A stretch of 64,000 nucleotides of DNA from Chryseolinea serpens. GTDB lineage: Bacteria; Bacteroidota; Bacteroidia; Cytophagales; Cyclobacteriaceae. The position numbers and the translations under genes are program-made. The stretch is taken from NCBI RefSeq assembly GCF_900129725.1, contig NZ_FQWQ01000002.1:1116001-1180000 (forward strand), given 5' to 3'. Below, piece after piece: positions 8,815 through 17,511 of the stretch; position 1 is the first letter of the stretch, and each line of letters starts with the position of its first letter. The notes below the pieces were generated by a model, which saw only the letters and a list, made by a program, of their open reading frames with translations, was not told where the DNA came from and searched no databases.

Positions 8815-11535
8815 TTACTGCTTCATTCCATAGGTGAACGTATACGTTCCCGACCCCAGCGTTAATCGCACACTCGTGCCCTCCTTCGTCATGGCCGTGA
8901 CGGATTTCACTTTGCCGACGTCCACTCCACCCTCGGTCACCGAAGCATCTGCTGCATCGGGTAGGACGATTTGGGCGGTGGTGTTGGCGGGGATCACGGC
9001 GGTGAGGGTGAACACTCCGTTCTCGAGCTTCCAGGCCGACTTAGCGGGGCCATAGAGGGTCTCGAGTTCGGCGGTGGCGTTTTTCAGGTTGCCGCCCGGT
9101 TGGGGCGCGATGATCAGCTCTTTGTAGCCTGGCGCTGTTTCGCGCAGGCCGGCCACGCGGCGGTACATCCAATCGCCGATGGCGCCATAGGCATAGTGAT
9201 TGAAGGAGTTCATGCCCGGCGTTTGAAACGTGCTGTCGGTCTTGATGCCATCCCAGCGCTCCCAGATGGTGGTGGCACCCATCTTCACCGGGTACAACCA
9301 CGAAGGGTAGGTCTCCTGGAGCAAGAGGCTATACGCCACGTCGGTGTAGCCAAAGCGTGTCAGCACTTCGCAGAGGTAGGGCGTTCCCAGGAAACCGGTG
9401 GTTAGGTGGTTGTCGTAGTCCTTCACGTTTTGTGCCAGGCGTTCGGCGGCTTGGGCGCGCAGGGTTTCGGGGAGCATGTCGAAGTTCAGGGCCAGCACGT
9501 AGGCCGTTTGTGTGCCGGCTACGAGGCGTCCGCTGGGGGCCATGTATTCTTTGAGGAAGGCGTCTTTGATGCGTTTCAGCCATTCGGTGTAGTGCTTCAC
9601 GTCATCTTCTTTGCCCAACACTTTCGCGGTGTTGAGCATGATCTGTGTGGAGTTTGCCCAGAAACATTGCGCGATCAAATATTTATCGGTCACTGCGGAG
9701 CGGCCATCGGTGTCATCATTGGGACGGTAGAAAAGCCAGTCGCCAAAGTGGAAGCCTCGGTTCCATAAATCGTTCCGGCTCCGTGCTTCCATGTAGCCTA
9801 CCCAGGCCTTCATGCTTTCATATTGTTGCTCGAGAATGCGCTTGTCGTCATAGGCATAGTAAACATTCCAGGGAATGATCGTCGCTGCATCGGCCCAACC
9901 CGTGGAGGCCGAGGCGCTATCGCCCAGCACGTTGGGGATCACGAAGGGCACGCGTCCGTTCTTCACTTGGTCGGCGGCAAGGTCTTTCAGCCACTTGCTG
10001 AAGAAGGTGGCCACGTTCATGTTGTAGGTCGCCGTGCGCGAGAAAGCTTGTGCGTCGCCCGTCCATCCCAGGCGCTCGTCGCGTTGGGGGCAATCGGTGG
10101 GGACGTCTACGAAGTTTCCTTTTTGTCCCCACTGGATGTTGTGTTGAAGTTGGTTGATCAGTGGGTTGGAGGAGGTGAAGTTGCCTGTGGGCGCCATGTC
10201 TGAATACACGGCCACTGCTGTGATCTGGTCGGCCGTGAGTTTGTTGGGGGACGTGATCTTCACATAGCGAAAGCCAAAGAAACTAAAATGGGGTTCGAAG
10301 ACTTCTTCGCCTCCACCTTTCAAGGTGTATACGATCTCAGCTTGGGCTGCGCGATAATTGTCGGTGTAGAAATTTCCTTTCTTGTCCAGCACCTCGGCAT
10401 GATGGACGACGATCTTGTCGCCAGCCTTTCCGTTCGCTTTGAAGCGCACCCAGCCTACGAGGTTTTGTCCGAAGTCCACAATCAATTCCCCTTGCGGCGT
10501 CACCTTCAATGATTTTGGTTTGAAGGTTTCGTGTTTTTTTACCGGGGGTGCATAAGATGCTATCAGGTTGTCGTTCGATACATTGACCGCGCGCACGCCA
10601 TGCCAATCGCCGGCCGTATAGCTCGACATCGACCAGTCTTTTTTCTCTAGCCGTGCATCATAAGCTTCGCCGTAGTAAATCCCTGCGCGGGTCACCGGAC
10701 CCGTTGAACTTTTCCATTGTTCGTTGGAGGTGATGATCTCTTTGCTGCCGTCGGCATAGGTCGCTTCCAATTGAAACAGGAGGCCTAGTGTTTTGCCATA
10801 GATATTGCGATTGTTTTCCCAGGCCAGATTGCCTCTGTACCATCCATCGCTGAGGATGACCCCGGCAGCATTCGCACCGTTCGTGACCAGGCTTGTAACA
10901 TCATAGACCTGGTATTGGAGGCGCTTGTTATAACTGGTCCAGCCTGGGGTGAGGAATTGATCGCCTACGCGTTGGCCATTGATGTAGCATTCATAAAGAC
11001 CGTGCGAGGTAACATACAATCTTGCCGACTTCACCATCTTCTTGAGTGTGAAATTATTTCGCAACATCGGCGCGGGGCTGTTCACGCTGTCGCCGGGAAG
11101 ATCGGATTCGATCCAGCGCGCGGTCCAATCGGAAGCTTTTAGCAAACCCATTTCCCAATACTTCACTTCACTCCACGCGGAGGAGTTCCCTTTGTTGTCG
11201 GCAACTTTCACTTGCCAGTAGTAACGTTGGCGTGAGGTGACCGCGGGACCGGCATAAGGCACGAGTACCGATTGATCGGAAGCGACGGGCCCGCTTTGCC
11301 AGAGTATTTTTTGTCCTTTCACAAGTGCCTTATCGTCCGTGCCGACGCGCAGCTCATAGGACTTTTGCATCGTGCCGCGTTGCCCCGAGACAAGCTTCCA
11401 TCCAAATCTGGGGACGGTCACGTCAAGGCCGAGCGGATTATTTTGATGTTCGCACGTGAGGTCGCGAATCGTGAGGGTCTGGGCCTGCAGGCTTAGCGTT
11501 GCGGCCAGCAGAATGAGTAAGGAGATACTTCGCAT
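8815..11535 (-). CDS. Alpha-L-rhamnosidase, glycoside hydrolase family 78
   Basis: A 906-residue secreted enzyme with signal peptide MRSISLLILLAATLSLQAQ. An N-terminal fibronectin-like domain ('FGWKL', 'YYWQVKV') comes first, then the rhamnosidase N-domain (ARLYVTSHGLYECYINGQRV, WTSYNKRLQYQVYDV) and a beta-sandwich. The (alpha/alpha)6 catalytic domain carries DCPQRDERLGWTGDAQAF near residues 481-498, whose acidic residues include the general acid of the family. The C-terminal beta-sandwich contains 'MNSFNHYAYGAIGDWMYR'. Length and order are those of typical GH78 enzymes, which release terminal alpha-L-rhamnose from plant polysaccharides and flavonoid glycosides. No SusC/D pair is adjacent, so it is not part of a visible polysaccharide-utilisation locus. 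Confidence 0.95.
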   Translation of the reverse strand: MRSISLLILLAATLSLQAQTLTIRDLTCEHQNNPLGLDVTVPRFGWKLVSGQRGTMQKSYELRVGTDDKALVKGQKILWQSGPVASDQSVLVPYAGPAVTSRQRYYWQVKVADNKGNSSAWSEVKYWEMGLLKASDWTARWIESDLPGDSVNSPAPMLRNNFTLKKMVKSARLYVTSHGLYECYINGQRVGDQFLTPGWTSYNKRLQYQVYDVTSLVTNGANAAGVILSDGWYRGNLAWENNRNIYGKTLGLLFQLEATYADGSKEIITSNEQWKSSTGPVTRAGIYYGEAYDARLEKKDWSMSSYTAGDWHGVRAVNVSNDNLIASYAPPVKKHETFKPKSLKVTPQGELIVDFGQNLVGWVRFKANGKAGDKIVVHHAEVLDKKGNFYTDNYRAAQAEIVYTLKGGGEEVFEPHFSFFGFRYVKITSPNKLTADQITAVAVYSDMAPTGNFTSSNPLINQLQHNIQWGQKGNFVDVPTDCPQRDERLGWTGDAQAFSRTATYNMNVATFFSKWLKDLAADQVKNGRVPFVIPNVLGDSASASTGWADAATIIPWNVYYAYDDKRILEQQYESMKAWVGYMEARSRNDLWNRGFHFGDWLFYRPNDDTDGRSAVTDKYLIAQCFWANSTQIMLNTAKVLGKEDDVKHYTEWLKRIKDAFLKEYMAPSGRLVAGTQTAYVLALNFDMLPETLRAQAAERLAQNVKDYDNHLTTGFLGTPYLCEVLTRFGYTDVAYSLLLQETYPSWLYPVKMGATTIWERWDGIKTDSTFQTPGMNSFNHYAYGAIGDWMYRRVAGLRETAPGYKELIIAPQPGGNLKNATAELETLYGPAKSAWKLENGVFTLTAVIPANTTAQIVLPDAADASVTEGGVDVGKVKSVTAMTKEGTSVRLTLGSGTYTFTYGMKQ

Positions 11536-11611
11536 GATGGTTGCAGGTTATATGCGAACCAAGATAATAATATTCGCGAATCGACCTAACCTGTACTCTC
11601 CTGTTGACGGG

Positions 11612-11655
11612 TCAGTAGCCAGTAGTTAGTAGTCAGTAGCCAGTATTAAGTACAA
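11612..11655. repeat. Degenerate 7-bp tandem repeat (CAGTAGC type)
   Basis: Between the rhamnosidase start and the nudK end, the sequence runs as successive heptamers CAGTAGC, CAGTAGT, TAGTAGT, CAGTAGC, CAGTATT. Related arrays occur at 31638-31764, 61695-61796 and 61962-62035. Confidence 0.75.
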
Positions 11656-11702
11656 AGGGCCATGGACGCAAAAACTATTTGTTGCGGTGATGTTGAATCG
11701 AA

Positions 11703-12272
11703 CTAGACGAGGTTGTTCAGCTTGGCGTATTGAAGTAGCATGATGGTTTTGGCGTCTTTGATTTCGCCGGTGGCGATCATGTTGTAGGCTTTGTTGAAGT
11801 CCAGTTCCAGTACTTCGATGTTTTCGTCTTCGTCTACGCCGCCGCCTTCGGCTACTTTTTGATCGGCTGTGTATTCTCCTACAAAAAAGTAAAGGATCTC
11901 GGTCACGGAGCCGGGCGACATGTAGACGTCGAAGATCTTGCGGACGTGGGCCACGCGGTAGCCGGTTTCTTCTTCGGTTTCGCGGCGGATGCAGTCTTCG
12001 GGGTTGTCGAGGTCTAAGAGACCGGCGCAGGCTTCGATGAGCATGCCGTCGTCGTTGCCGTTGACGAAGGTGGGCAGGCGGAATTGGCGTGTTAGCACTA
12101 CGGTGTGTTGTGCTTTATTATAAAGGAGGATGGTGGCGCCGTTGCCGCGATCGTAGGCCTCCCGGCTTTGGACGAGCTCGTTGCCGTGTTTGTCTGTAAA
12201 GGAGAACGTGTACTTGTAAAGCTTGTACCAGTTGGCGGAGAGGGTCTGTTTTTCGAGGATTTTGGCGATCAT
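11703..12272 (-). CDS. nudK: GDP-mannose pyrophosphatase, Nudix family (NudK-like)
   Basis: A 189-residue cytosolic Nudix hydrolase. It matches what I recall of E. coli NudK along its whole length: the [13 protein letters not shown] strand, '[16 protein letters not shown]', the catalytic RETEEETGY core of the Nudix box near residues 98-106, '[17 protein letters not shown]' and the C-terminal '[17 protein letters not shown]'. NudK hydrolyses GDP-mannose to GMP and mannose-1-phosphate. The first Glu of the canonical box is Asn in [10 protein letters not shown], where E. coli has DNDEPEVC. It starts 22 bp downstream of the exonuclease gene on the same strand, so the two are probably one operon. 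Confidence 0.88.
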   Translation of the reverse strand: MIAKILEKQTLSANWYKLYKYTFSFTDKHGNELVQSREAYDRGNGATILLYNKAQHTVVLTRQFRLPTFVNGNDDGMLIEACAGLLDLDNPEDCIRRETEEETGYRVAHVRKIFDVYMSPGSVTEILYFFVGEYTADQKVAEGGGVDEDENIEVLELDFNKAYNMIATGEIKDAKTIMLLQYAKLNNLV

Positions 12273-12294
12273 GCAAAAGCGGTTAAGCTCTTGT

Positions 12295-12933
12295 TTACGC
12301 TTTCACGTGAAAGTAGTTGCGCAGGAGGTGATGATATATTTCCAGGCATACCCAGGCGTCGGTGGCGGCGTAGTCGATCTGCTTTTCGGTGAGCGTCGGG
12401 GCTTCCCAGTTGGAGGTTTGTGCGCTTTTGGAGATCCGAAATCCCAAGAGCAAGCCCGCCAGTTTTTTTACGCTCTCCACTTGCAGGCCCGAAGCCTTGG
12501 CCATGGTCGACAATTCTATGAAGGATATGGGTTGAAAGCGATTCAGCTTTTGCAGGGCCTTGATGTCGTCGTGAATGGCCACGCCGGCTTTGATGATGTT
12601 GGTGTTCTCAAAAATGGACACGATCTCGTCGGGCAAGCCGGTCTGGTGGAGGCGGATAAGAAAGACCTTGCCTGGGATGGCCAGTTGAAGCAGGGCTACC
12701 TTGTAGGTTTGGCCGCGCTTGAAGCTGGGGCGTGTTTCGGTGTCGAAGCCCAGCACGTCGTGCTTCTCGATCTCCTTCTGCATGGCTGCCAGCTTTGAGG
12801 GCTCGGTGATGACGCTTACTTTCCCCTCAAAAGCGCGCAAGGGAAGCTGGTTAACCTCCTCCGATGTGATGGTGACCTTGGGTCCCTGGTGACCCGATAC
12901 GTCCGGGTGCTCTTCTTTCGGTAAATGCATCAA
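12295..12933 (-). CDS. 3'-5' exonuclease domain protein (RNase D-like, DEDDy)
   Basis: A 212-residue single-domain member of the DnaQ/RNase D superfamily. Exo I is seen as [11 protein letters not shown] near residue 58, Exo II as [19 protein letters not shown], and Exo III as [17 protein letters not shown] with the Tyr and Asp of the DEDDy subgroup. There is no HRDC domain, so it is shorter than true RNase D and is like the stand-alone exonucleases common in Bacteroidota. It may trim RNA or DNA 3' ends. It is the first gene of a probable operon with nudK and diverges from the permease gene at 13033 over 99 bp. Confidence 0.88.
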   Translation of the reverse strand: MMHLPKEEHPDVSGHQGPKVTITSEEVNQLPLRAFEGKVSVITEPSKLAAMQKEIEKHDVLGFDTETRPSFKRGQTYKVALLQLAIPGKVFLIRLHQTGLPDEIVSIFENTNIIKAGVAIHDDIKALQKLNRFQPISFIELSTMAKASGLQVESVKKLAGLLLGFRISKSAQTSNWEAPTLTEKQIDYAATDAWVCLEIYHHLLRNYFHVKA

Positions 12934-13032
12934 AAAATCGTGATAAAACCGGTGCCAAAAAAATACCCTCCATGGGTGCCCTAAGTTAAGTCAAAAAAAT
13001 CAACTATTTTGAGGCCGCCTAACTCAAATTGA

Positions 13033-14703
13033 ATGTCGAATTCCCTTTTTAGAAAAAAATCTCTCACCACCATCCTAAACGATCCATCCGAACCCGTTGA
13101 CGGCCATAGTTCTCCGGAATTGAAGAAGATCCTGGGGGTGCGAGACCTCACTTCTATGGGCATTGCGGCGGTCATTGGCGCGGGCATCTTCTCCACCATC
13201 GGCCAGGCGGCCTTCGACGGCGGGCCTGGGGTGATCTTCCTCTTCCTCATCACGGCCGTCACCTGTGGGTTCACGGCCCTTTGTTATGCCGAGTTCGCCT
13301 CGCGCGTGCCCGTGGCCGGCAGCGCCTACACCTATTCGTATGTGACGTTCGGTGAGATCACCGCCTGGGTTATTGGCTGGGCCTTGATCTTGGAATATGG
13401 CATTGGCAACGTGGTGGTATCCATTTCCTGGAGCAGCTATTTTGTGAACCTGTTGGAAGGCGTGGGCATGCACTTGCCCACCTGGCTGGCCACCGATCCG
13501 TACACAGCAGAAGATGTGTACAAGGCGGCTGTGAAAGCCGGTAGCCCCACCGATGGATTGGCGTGGACCACGGCACCGTTGTTCGCCGGCTACCGGATCA
13601 TCTGCAACATCCCCGCCTTTGTCATCATCATCCTGATCACCATCCTCGCCTTTATTGGCATCCGCGAAAGCCGCAGCAGCGCCAACTTCATGGTGGGTCT
13701 AAAATTGGTGGTGCTGGCCTTCATTGTCGGCATCGGCATTTTTTATATCGACACCGATAATTGGACACCGTTCCTTCCCAATGGATTTACGGGCGTATTG
13801 AAAGGCGTATCGGCCGTGTTCTTTGCCTATATCGGTTTTGATGCCGTGTCCACCACGGCCGAAGAATGTGCCAACCCCCAACGCGATTTGCCGCGGGGCA
13901 TGATCTATTCGCTCATCATTTGTACGATCATCTACGTCGTGGTGACCCTGGTCATTACCGGTATGGTGAACTACTCGGAATTCGATGGGGTAGCCGACCC
14001 GTTGGCATACGTATTCGAACGCATCAACCAAGGCAAGATCGGCTTCTTCATTTCGGCGAGCGCCGTAGTAGCGGCCACCAGCGTGCTCCTGGTTTTCCAA
14101 ATCGGCCAACCCCGCATCTGGATGAGCATGAGCCGAGACGGATTGATGCCAAAACGCTTTGGCAAGATCCATCCTAAATTTCAGACCCCCGGGTTCTCCA
14201 CGGTCATGACCGGTGTTATAGTAGCGATTCCTTCCCTGTTCGTAGGCAGCGCGTTGATGACCGACCTCACCAGCATTGGCACCTTATTCGCCTTTGCCAT
14301 TGTGTGTGGCGGTGTTTTGATGTTGCCCCGGCGTGAAAAAACAAATGGACGCTTCAACCTCCCCTACATCAACGGTCAATGGGTAGTGCCCGTACTCTTT
14401 ATTATTTTTCTTTATAGCTTTCGCGAACGCGTGATGGGCTCGGTGACCAACTTAACCCATGAGGCGCACCAGGAGATCTTATTCCTCATTTTCCTTCTGA
14501 TCACCGCCGTGATCACCGTCTTTTCGTTTTTGCGCAAGCTTTCCCTCATCCCCGTGCTGGGGTTGCTGTGCTGCTGCTATCTCATGATCGAGATCCCCGT
14601 CTTCAGCTGGAAAGTTTTCTTCGGGTGGATGGCCTTTGGATTGGCGATCTATTTCAGCTACGGCTATTGGAAGAGTAAGCTGGCGAATAAAGCGAAGGCC
14701 TGA
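13033..14703 (+). CDS. Amino-acid permease, APC superfamily (CAT-like)
   Basis: A 556-residue inner-membrane transporter. After a polar N-terminus comes LTSMGIAAVIGAGIFSTIG (residues 40-58), the unwound TM1 substrate-binding motif of APC transporters, then 'SAYTYSYVTFGEITAWVIGW' and 'FFAYIGFDAVSTTAEECANPQRDLPRG', the conserved TM6 and amphipathic loop. About 12-14 membrane helices are predicted by hydrophobicity. The pattern is that of the cationic amino-acid transporter branch (YfnA/CAT). Substrate is most likely an amino acid taken up with protons. It is followed by a 933-bp repeat-rich spacer. Confidence 0.92.
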   Translation: MSNSLFRKKSLTTILNDPSEPVDGHSSPELKKILGVRDLTSMGIAAVIGAGIFSTIGQAAFDGGPGVIFLFLITAVTCGFTALCYAEFASRVPVAGSAYTYSYVTFGEITAWVIGWALILEYGIGNVVVSISWSSYFVNLLEGVGMHLPTWLATDPYTAEDVYKAAVKAGSPTDGLAWTTAPLFAGYRIICNIPAFVIIILITILAFIGIRESRSSANFMVGLKLVVLAFIVGIGIFYIDTDNWTPFLPNGFTGVLKGVSAVFFAYIGFDAVSTTAEECANPQRDLPRGMIYSLIICTIIYVVVTLVITGMVNYSEFDGVADPLAYVFERINQGKIGFFISASAVVAATSVLLVFQIGQPRIWMSMSRDGLMPKRFGKIHPKFQTPGFSTVMTGVIVAIPSLFVGSALMTDLTSIGTLFAFAIVCGGVLMLPRREKTNGRFNLPYINGQWVVPVLFIIFLYSFRERVMGSVTNLTHEAHQEILFLIFLLITAVITVFSFLRKLSLIPVLGLLCCCYLMIEIPVFSWKVFFGWMAFGLAIYFSYGYWKSKLANKAKA

Positions 14704-15096
14704 TCTTTTTTATCCATACCACATCTTTGAAGAGAAGGACGCGGTGAAAGAATAACCCCCGACTAAAGTCCTGGTCTATGCACACATCTTTTGAAGTGAA
14801 AGGGTATAGATGAGCGAGCCCCCCTACGTTTGGAAATCTAAGTGTGAGTAAGATGTTGAATAACCCCGGACTTTAGTCCGGGGAATGTCCAATGAATATA
14901 TTGCCGGGCTTTAGCCCTGACTTTTCCCTCTGTATGTGTAGTCGCCTGCCGATCTTCTATCGGCGTGGTCAGTCCGCCGACTAGCGAACTGAAATGAAGT
15001 ATTGCCTTAGCCCTGGCCTAAAGTCCTAGTCTATACACACATTATCGTGATTTAACTTTCTTTGGAAAAGGGCGAATTCAAGACGTTGAACTAAAT

Positions 15097-15143
15097 AAGC
15101 CCGTAGGGCTTCCCCATCATAACGCCCGGTGCAACCGGGCGAA
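15097..15143. repeat. Left 47-bp arm of perfect inverted repeat
   Basis: Consists of two palindromes joined by CCCCATCATAA: AAGCCCGTAGGGCTT and CGCCCGGTGCAACCGGGCG. Its exact reverse complement is at 15389-15435. The arms are 245 bp apart. Confidence 0.9.
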
Positions 15144-15388
15144 GCGAATCCACATATCTCAACCCTGTAAGGGTTACCTTTAGTGGGGGAATCCAATTCG
15201 TAGTCGCAAATCTATATTAGTATGAGTGTTCTAGGGCGGCAAATTGTGTGGGGTTCATCGAACGTTCGGGGTGTGGTATGCTGAGGACGACTAGATGGAG
15301 ATTCTGAACCGTAATGGTGTGAATCGGATCTTTAAGGAGAACCCACCCGAAGGGTAACCCCGCTGGGGTTGTTTATATCTAGTCGCCT

Positions 15389-15435
15389 TTCGCCCGGTTG
15401 CACCGGGCGTTATGATGGGGAAGCCCTACGGGCTT
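15389..15435. repeat. Right 47-bp arm of perfect inverted repeat
   Basis: Exact reverse complement of 15097-15143. Inside it (15360-15388) lies a diverged copy of the sequence inside the other arm, with the AACCCCAGCGGGGTT hairpin. Confidence 0.9.
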
Positions 15436-15636
15436 GAGTGCATTTTTTTTCTGCCAGTTCGTGTGGAGCTAAGCCAATGGTACCTTATGAGGAGCTGAAT
15501 AACAGTGACCATGCAACCACAACCTCGCCTTTCCCATAGATAAATGTGTGCATAGACTAGGCCCAAAGTCCGCGGTTATTCATCAGCTCTTCCGTTCAAA
15601 AAGACGTGTGCACAGACAAGTCTTTTCACTTGGGGC

Positions 15637-16761
15637 TTACTGCTGCTGAATGCCGTAGTGCACGCCACGGTCTTTCAGGTAGTTTACGACAAACTGGAAA
15701 TTCTCTTCTTTCTCGCCAACATATTCCGGAGGACAGATGCCCTTGCGGTCGAACGTGCCGTTAGCAATCAGGTTCAACGCCGCAGTGCAGGTGTAGCCGG
15801 TGGTGCGCGCCATCGACAAGGTGTTTGTGGCCTTGTCGGTGCGGTCGAGTAAATTATATTGATAGGTTTTCGGCTTTCCGTTCTCCTCGCCCACGATGCG
15901 GATACGCATCACGGTGAACTCCTCCTCGCCGGGTTTCAATTTCCATTTGGGGAAAAGTAATTTGGCCGTCACGTCGATCGGGCGAACTTTCACGCCCTTG
16001 ATGTCGACGGGTTCATAGGAGAAAAAGCCGGATTCGCGCAACACGCGCAGGTATTCGATGCAACCGGGGTAGCGCAGCGTCTTCTCGATCATGTTGGGGA
16101 TGCCGGGCATGGTCTTGATGAGCGACCGGAGTCCATCCGAGTTCCACGACTCCAGCGTGCCCACGCCGTCAAAATGGATCAGTTCGGGATCCGACAAGGC
16201 TTCCTTCACGATCACGGCACCTTGTTGCACATAGCGGGCCGGGCGGATATATTCTTCGATGACATCGATGGGTGAAAAAACGGCTTTGTATTCATAGGGC
16301 CATTCCCGCACCACGGGCAGACCTCCCACCAGGCATTCATAGTCGGTGATCTTCATCCGGTGATAGTGATAGCCCAGGATGATGTTTCCCATGCCGGGTG
16401 CCACACCACAGTCCGTTATCACCGTCACGTTTTTCTTTTTTGCCAGTTCATCCAGTTGAAAGGGATCTTCCGGGAAGAAGGAAATGTCGGCGATGTTTTT
16501 GCCGGCTTCGATCACGGTGCGCACGGTTTGCAGCCCCATAAATCCCGGCACGGCACCCACCACCAGATCGAACGGCTGCAAGGCTGCAGCCAGTTGGGTT
16601 AGGTTGGTGAAGTCCACCTTTTGGGTCTTGATGCCGTGTTGCGCCACGAAGCCGAGTGCCTCTTCATTGATGTCGGCCGAGGTAACGTCAAAGTTTTTAG
16701 AAAGGTCAATGGCCATGGCCTTTCCAACGAGGCCGGCACCGAGTACAATTACTTTTTTCAT
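15637..16761 (-). CDS. Saccharopine dehydrogenase family oxidoreductase
   Basis: A 374-residue cytosolic enzyme. The N-terminal Rossmann fold starts VIVLGAGLVGKAMAIDL with the GxGxxG loop at residues 8-13. The middle includes 'DCGVAPGMGNIILGYHYHRM', conserved in saccharopine and lysine 6-dehydrogenases, and the C-terminal half is the saccharopine-dehydrogenase catalytic domain. Size and motifs fit the single-domain lysine 6-dehydrogenase/saccharopine reductase group, so NAD(P)-dependent oxidation or reduction in lysine metabolism is likely; the exact substrate is not fixed by sequence. A 28-codon ORF ends 3 bp upstream of its ATG and may be translationally coupled. Confidence 0.85.
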   Translation of the reverse strand: MKKVIVLGAGLVGKAMAIDLSKNFDVTSADINEEALGFVAQHGIKTQKVDFTNLTQLAAALQPFDLVVGAVPGFMGLQTVRTVIEAGKNIADISFFPEDPFQLDELAKKKNVTVITDCGVAPGMGNIILGYHYHRMKITDYECLVGGLPVVREWPYEYKAVFSPIDVIEEYIRPARYVQQGAVIVKEALSDPELIHFDGVGTLESWNSDGLRSLIKTMPGIPNMIEKTLRYPGCIEYLRVLRESGFFSYEPVDIKGVKVRPIDVTAKLLFPKWKLKPGEEEFTVMRIRIVGEENGKPKTYQYNLLDRTDKATNTLSMARTTGYTCTAALNLIANGTFDRKGICPPEYVGEKEENFQFVVNYLKDRGVHYGIQQQ

Positions 16762-16764
16762 GCC

Positions 16765-16851
16765 TTAGTGAATTGAAATGATGCCGTAAATTAATGCGAT
16801 TAAGGCAGGAAGCATCAATACGAGGTCGAGGAAGTTAAATTTCTTTTTCAT
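16765..16851 (-). CDS. Possible 28-residue membrane peptide upstream of saccharopine dehydrogenase-like gene
   Basis: On the reverse strand an ATG at 16851 opens a 28-codon frame: a basic start (MKKKFNFLD) and one hydrophobic helix (LVLMLPALIALIYGIISIH). Its TAA ends 3 bp before the ATG of the downstream enzyme gene. The shape is that of a small single-span membrane protein. Against it, a terminator-like hairpin with a T-run ends only about 8 bp before the ATG, leaving little room for a promoter. It could be a real small gene, a coupled leader peptide or chance. Confidence 0.4.
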   Translation of the reverse strand: MKKKFNFLDLVLMLPALIALIYGIISIH

Positions 16852-16854
16852 AGC

Positions 16855-16893
16855 AATAAAAAGCCTGTACAGGAAAATTCCCGTGCAGGCTTA
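16855..16893 (-). terminator. Rho-independent terminator after the globin gene
   Basis: On the reverse strand AAGCCTGCAC pairs with GTACAGGCTT (one mismatch) across a GGAATTTTCCT-type loop, and TTTTTATT follows. It lies about 75 bp past the globin stop codon and just ahead of the 28-codon ORF. Confidence 0.7.
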
Positions 16894-16966
16894 GGAGGGT
16901 TATTTAGAGAGGTTTTTTTTCGAGAGATTCTTTTTTTCTGACGGGGTGGGCCGCAATGAACCCAGG

Positions 16967-17380
16967 TCAGGCCGCAGCCAACTGTCCTTTGATCATGGCC
17001 GACGACAGGGTGACGTACACCGTCGTCCAGGCTTCTTGCAGTTCCGGGTTCCATTTGTCACCCAGGCCTTGCTCGAGCGTCCATAGCAGGCATTCGCCCA
17101 CCACCTTATAGTGCTCGGGTTGCGCTCCATATTTTCCGTGACGCTGGGCCAGCAGCTTCACTTCGTTCATGATGTCGTCCAGCTTTTGAAGTTTGGTCAC
17201 CACGAGGGTCACCATGTTCATGAGCTTACGGGCCTGGTCTTTTTGATCGTGTTTAAACATGGACCTCACCGCGGGCGCCACTTCAAAGAGGCGGCTGTAG
17301 AAGAGTTCGCCGGCTTCCTGTGAGTTGATCACCACATAACTCCACGAGTTCTTTACGAGAAGAATTTGTCTTTCGGTCAT
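16967..17380 (-). CDS. Globin (single-domain, protoglobin/neuroglobin-like)
   Basis: A 137-residue all-helical protein with the layout of a single-domain bacterial globin. The helix-F region reads LLAQRHGKYGAQPEHY, placing the proximal haem ligand at His81; 'SRLFEVAPAVRSMFK' matches the C-helix region and 'GECLLWTLEQGLGDKWNPELQEAWTTVY' helices G and H. No reductase domain is fused, so it is not a flavohaemoglobin. Likely roles are NO detoxification or oxygen/redox sensing, which the sequence alone cannot decide. It is followed by its own terminator and preceded by a 131-bp spacer from the TPR regulator. Confidence 0.9.
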   Translation of the reverse strand: MTERQILLVKNSWSYVVINSQEAGELFYSRLFEVAPAVRSMFKHDQKDQARKLMNMVTLVVTKLQKLDDIMNEVKLLAQRHGKYGAQPEHYKVVGECLLWTLEQGLGDKWNPELQEAWTTVYVTLSSAMIKGQLAAA

Positions 17381-17511
17381 AACAGAAATAAGATTGGTTG
17401 AAAGGGATTTAGTTTCTGCATCCTTCTACTGGATGACCGCAAAGAAAGTTGGCGTTGCCCTGAGAAAAGGTCGTATACAATTGGTTTACAGAATTTACAA
17501 GTAATTGATGT

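Larger units (their letters stand above)
14704..15636. repeat. Large intergenic block of dispersed palindromic repeats
   Basis: This 933-bp spacer between converging genes has no believable ORF. It contains the hairpin AACCCCGGACT/AGTCCGGGG (about 14867-14884), GGGCTTTAGCCC (about 14907), four copies of the word CTAGTCTATGCACACAT (14770, 15025, and reversed at 15544 and 15604), and a perfect 47-bp inverted repeat at 15097-15143 and 15389-15435. The inverted arms continue inwards with imperfect similarity, each holding an AACCC/GGGTT hairpin, so the mirrored part is about 85 bp per side. No transposase gene is present. Confidence 0.8.
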
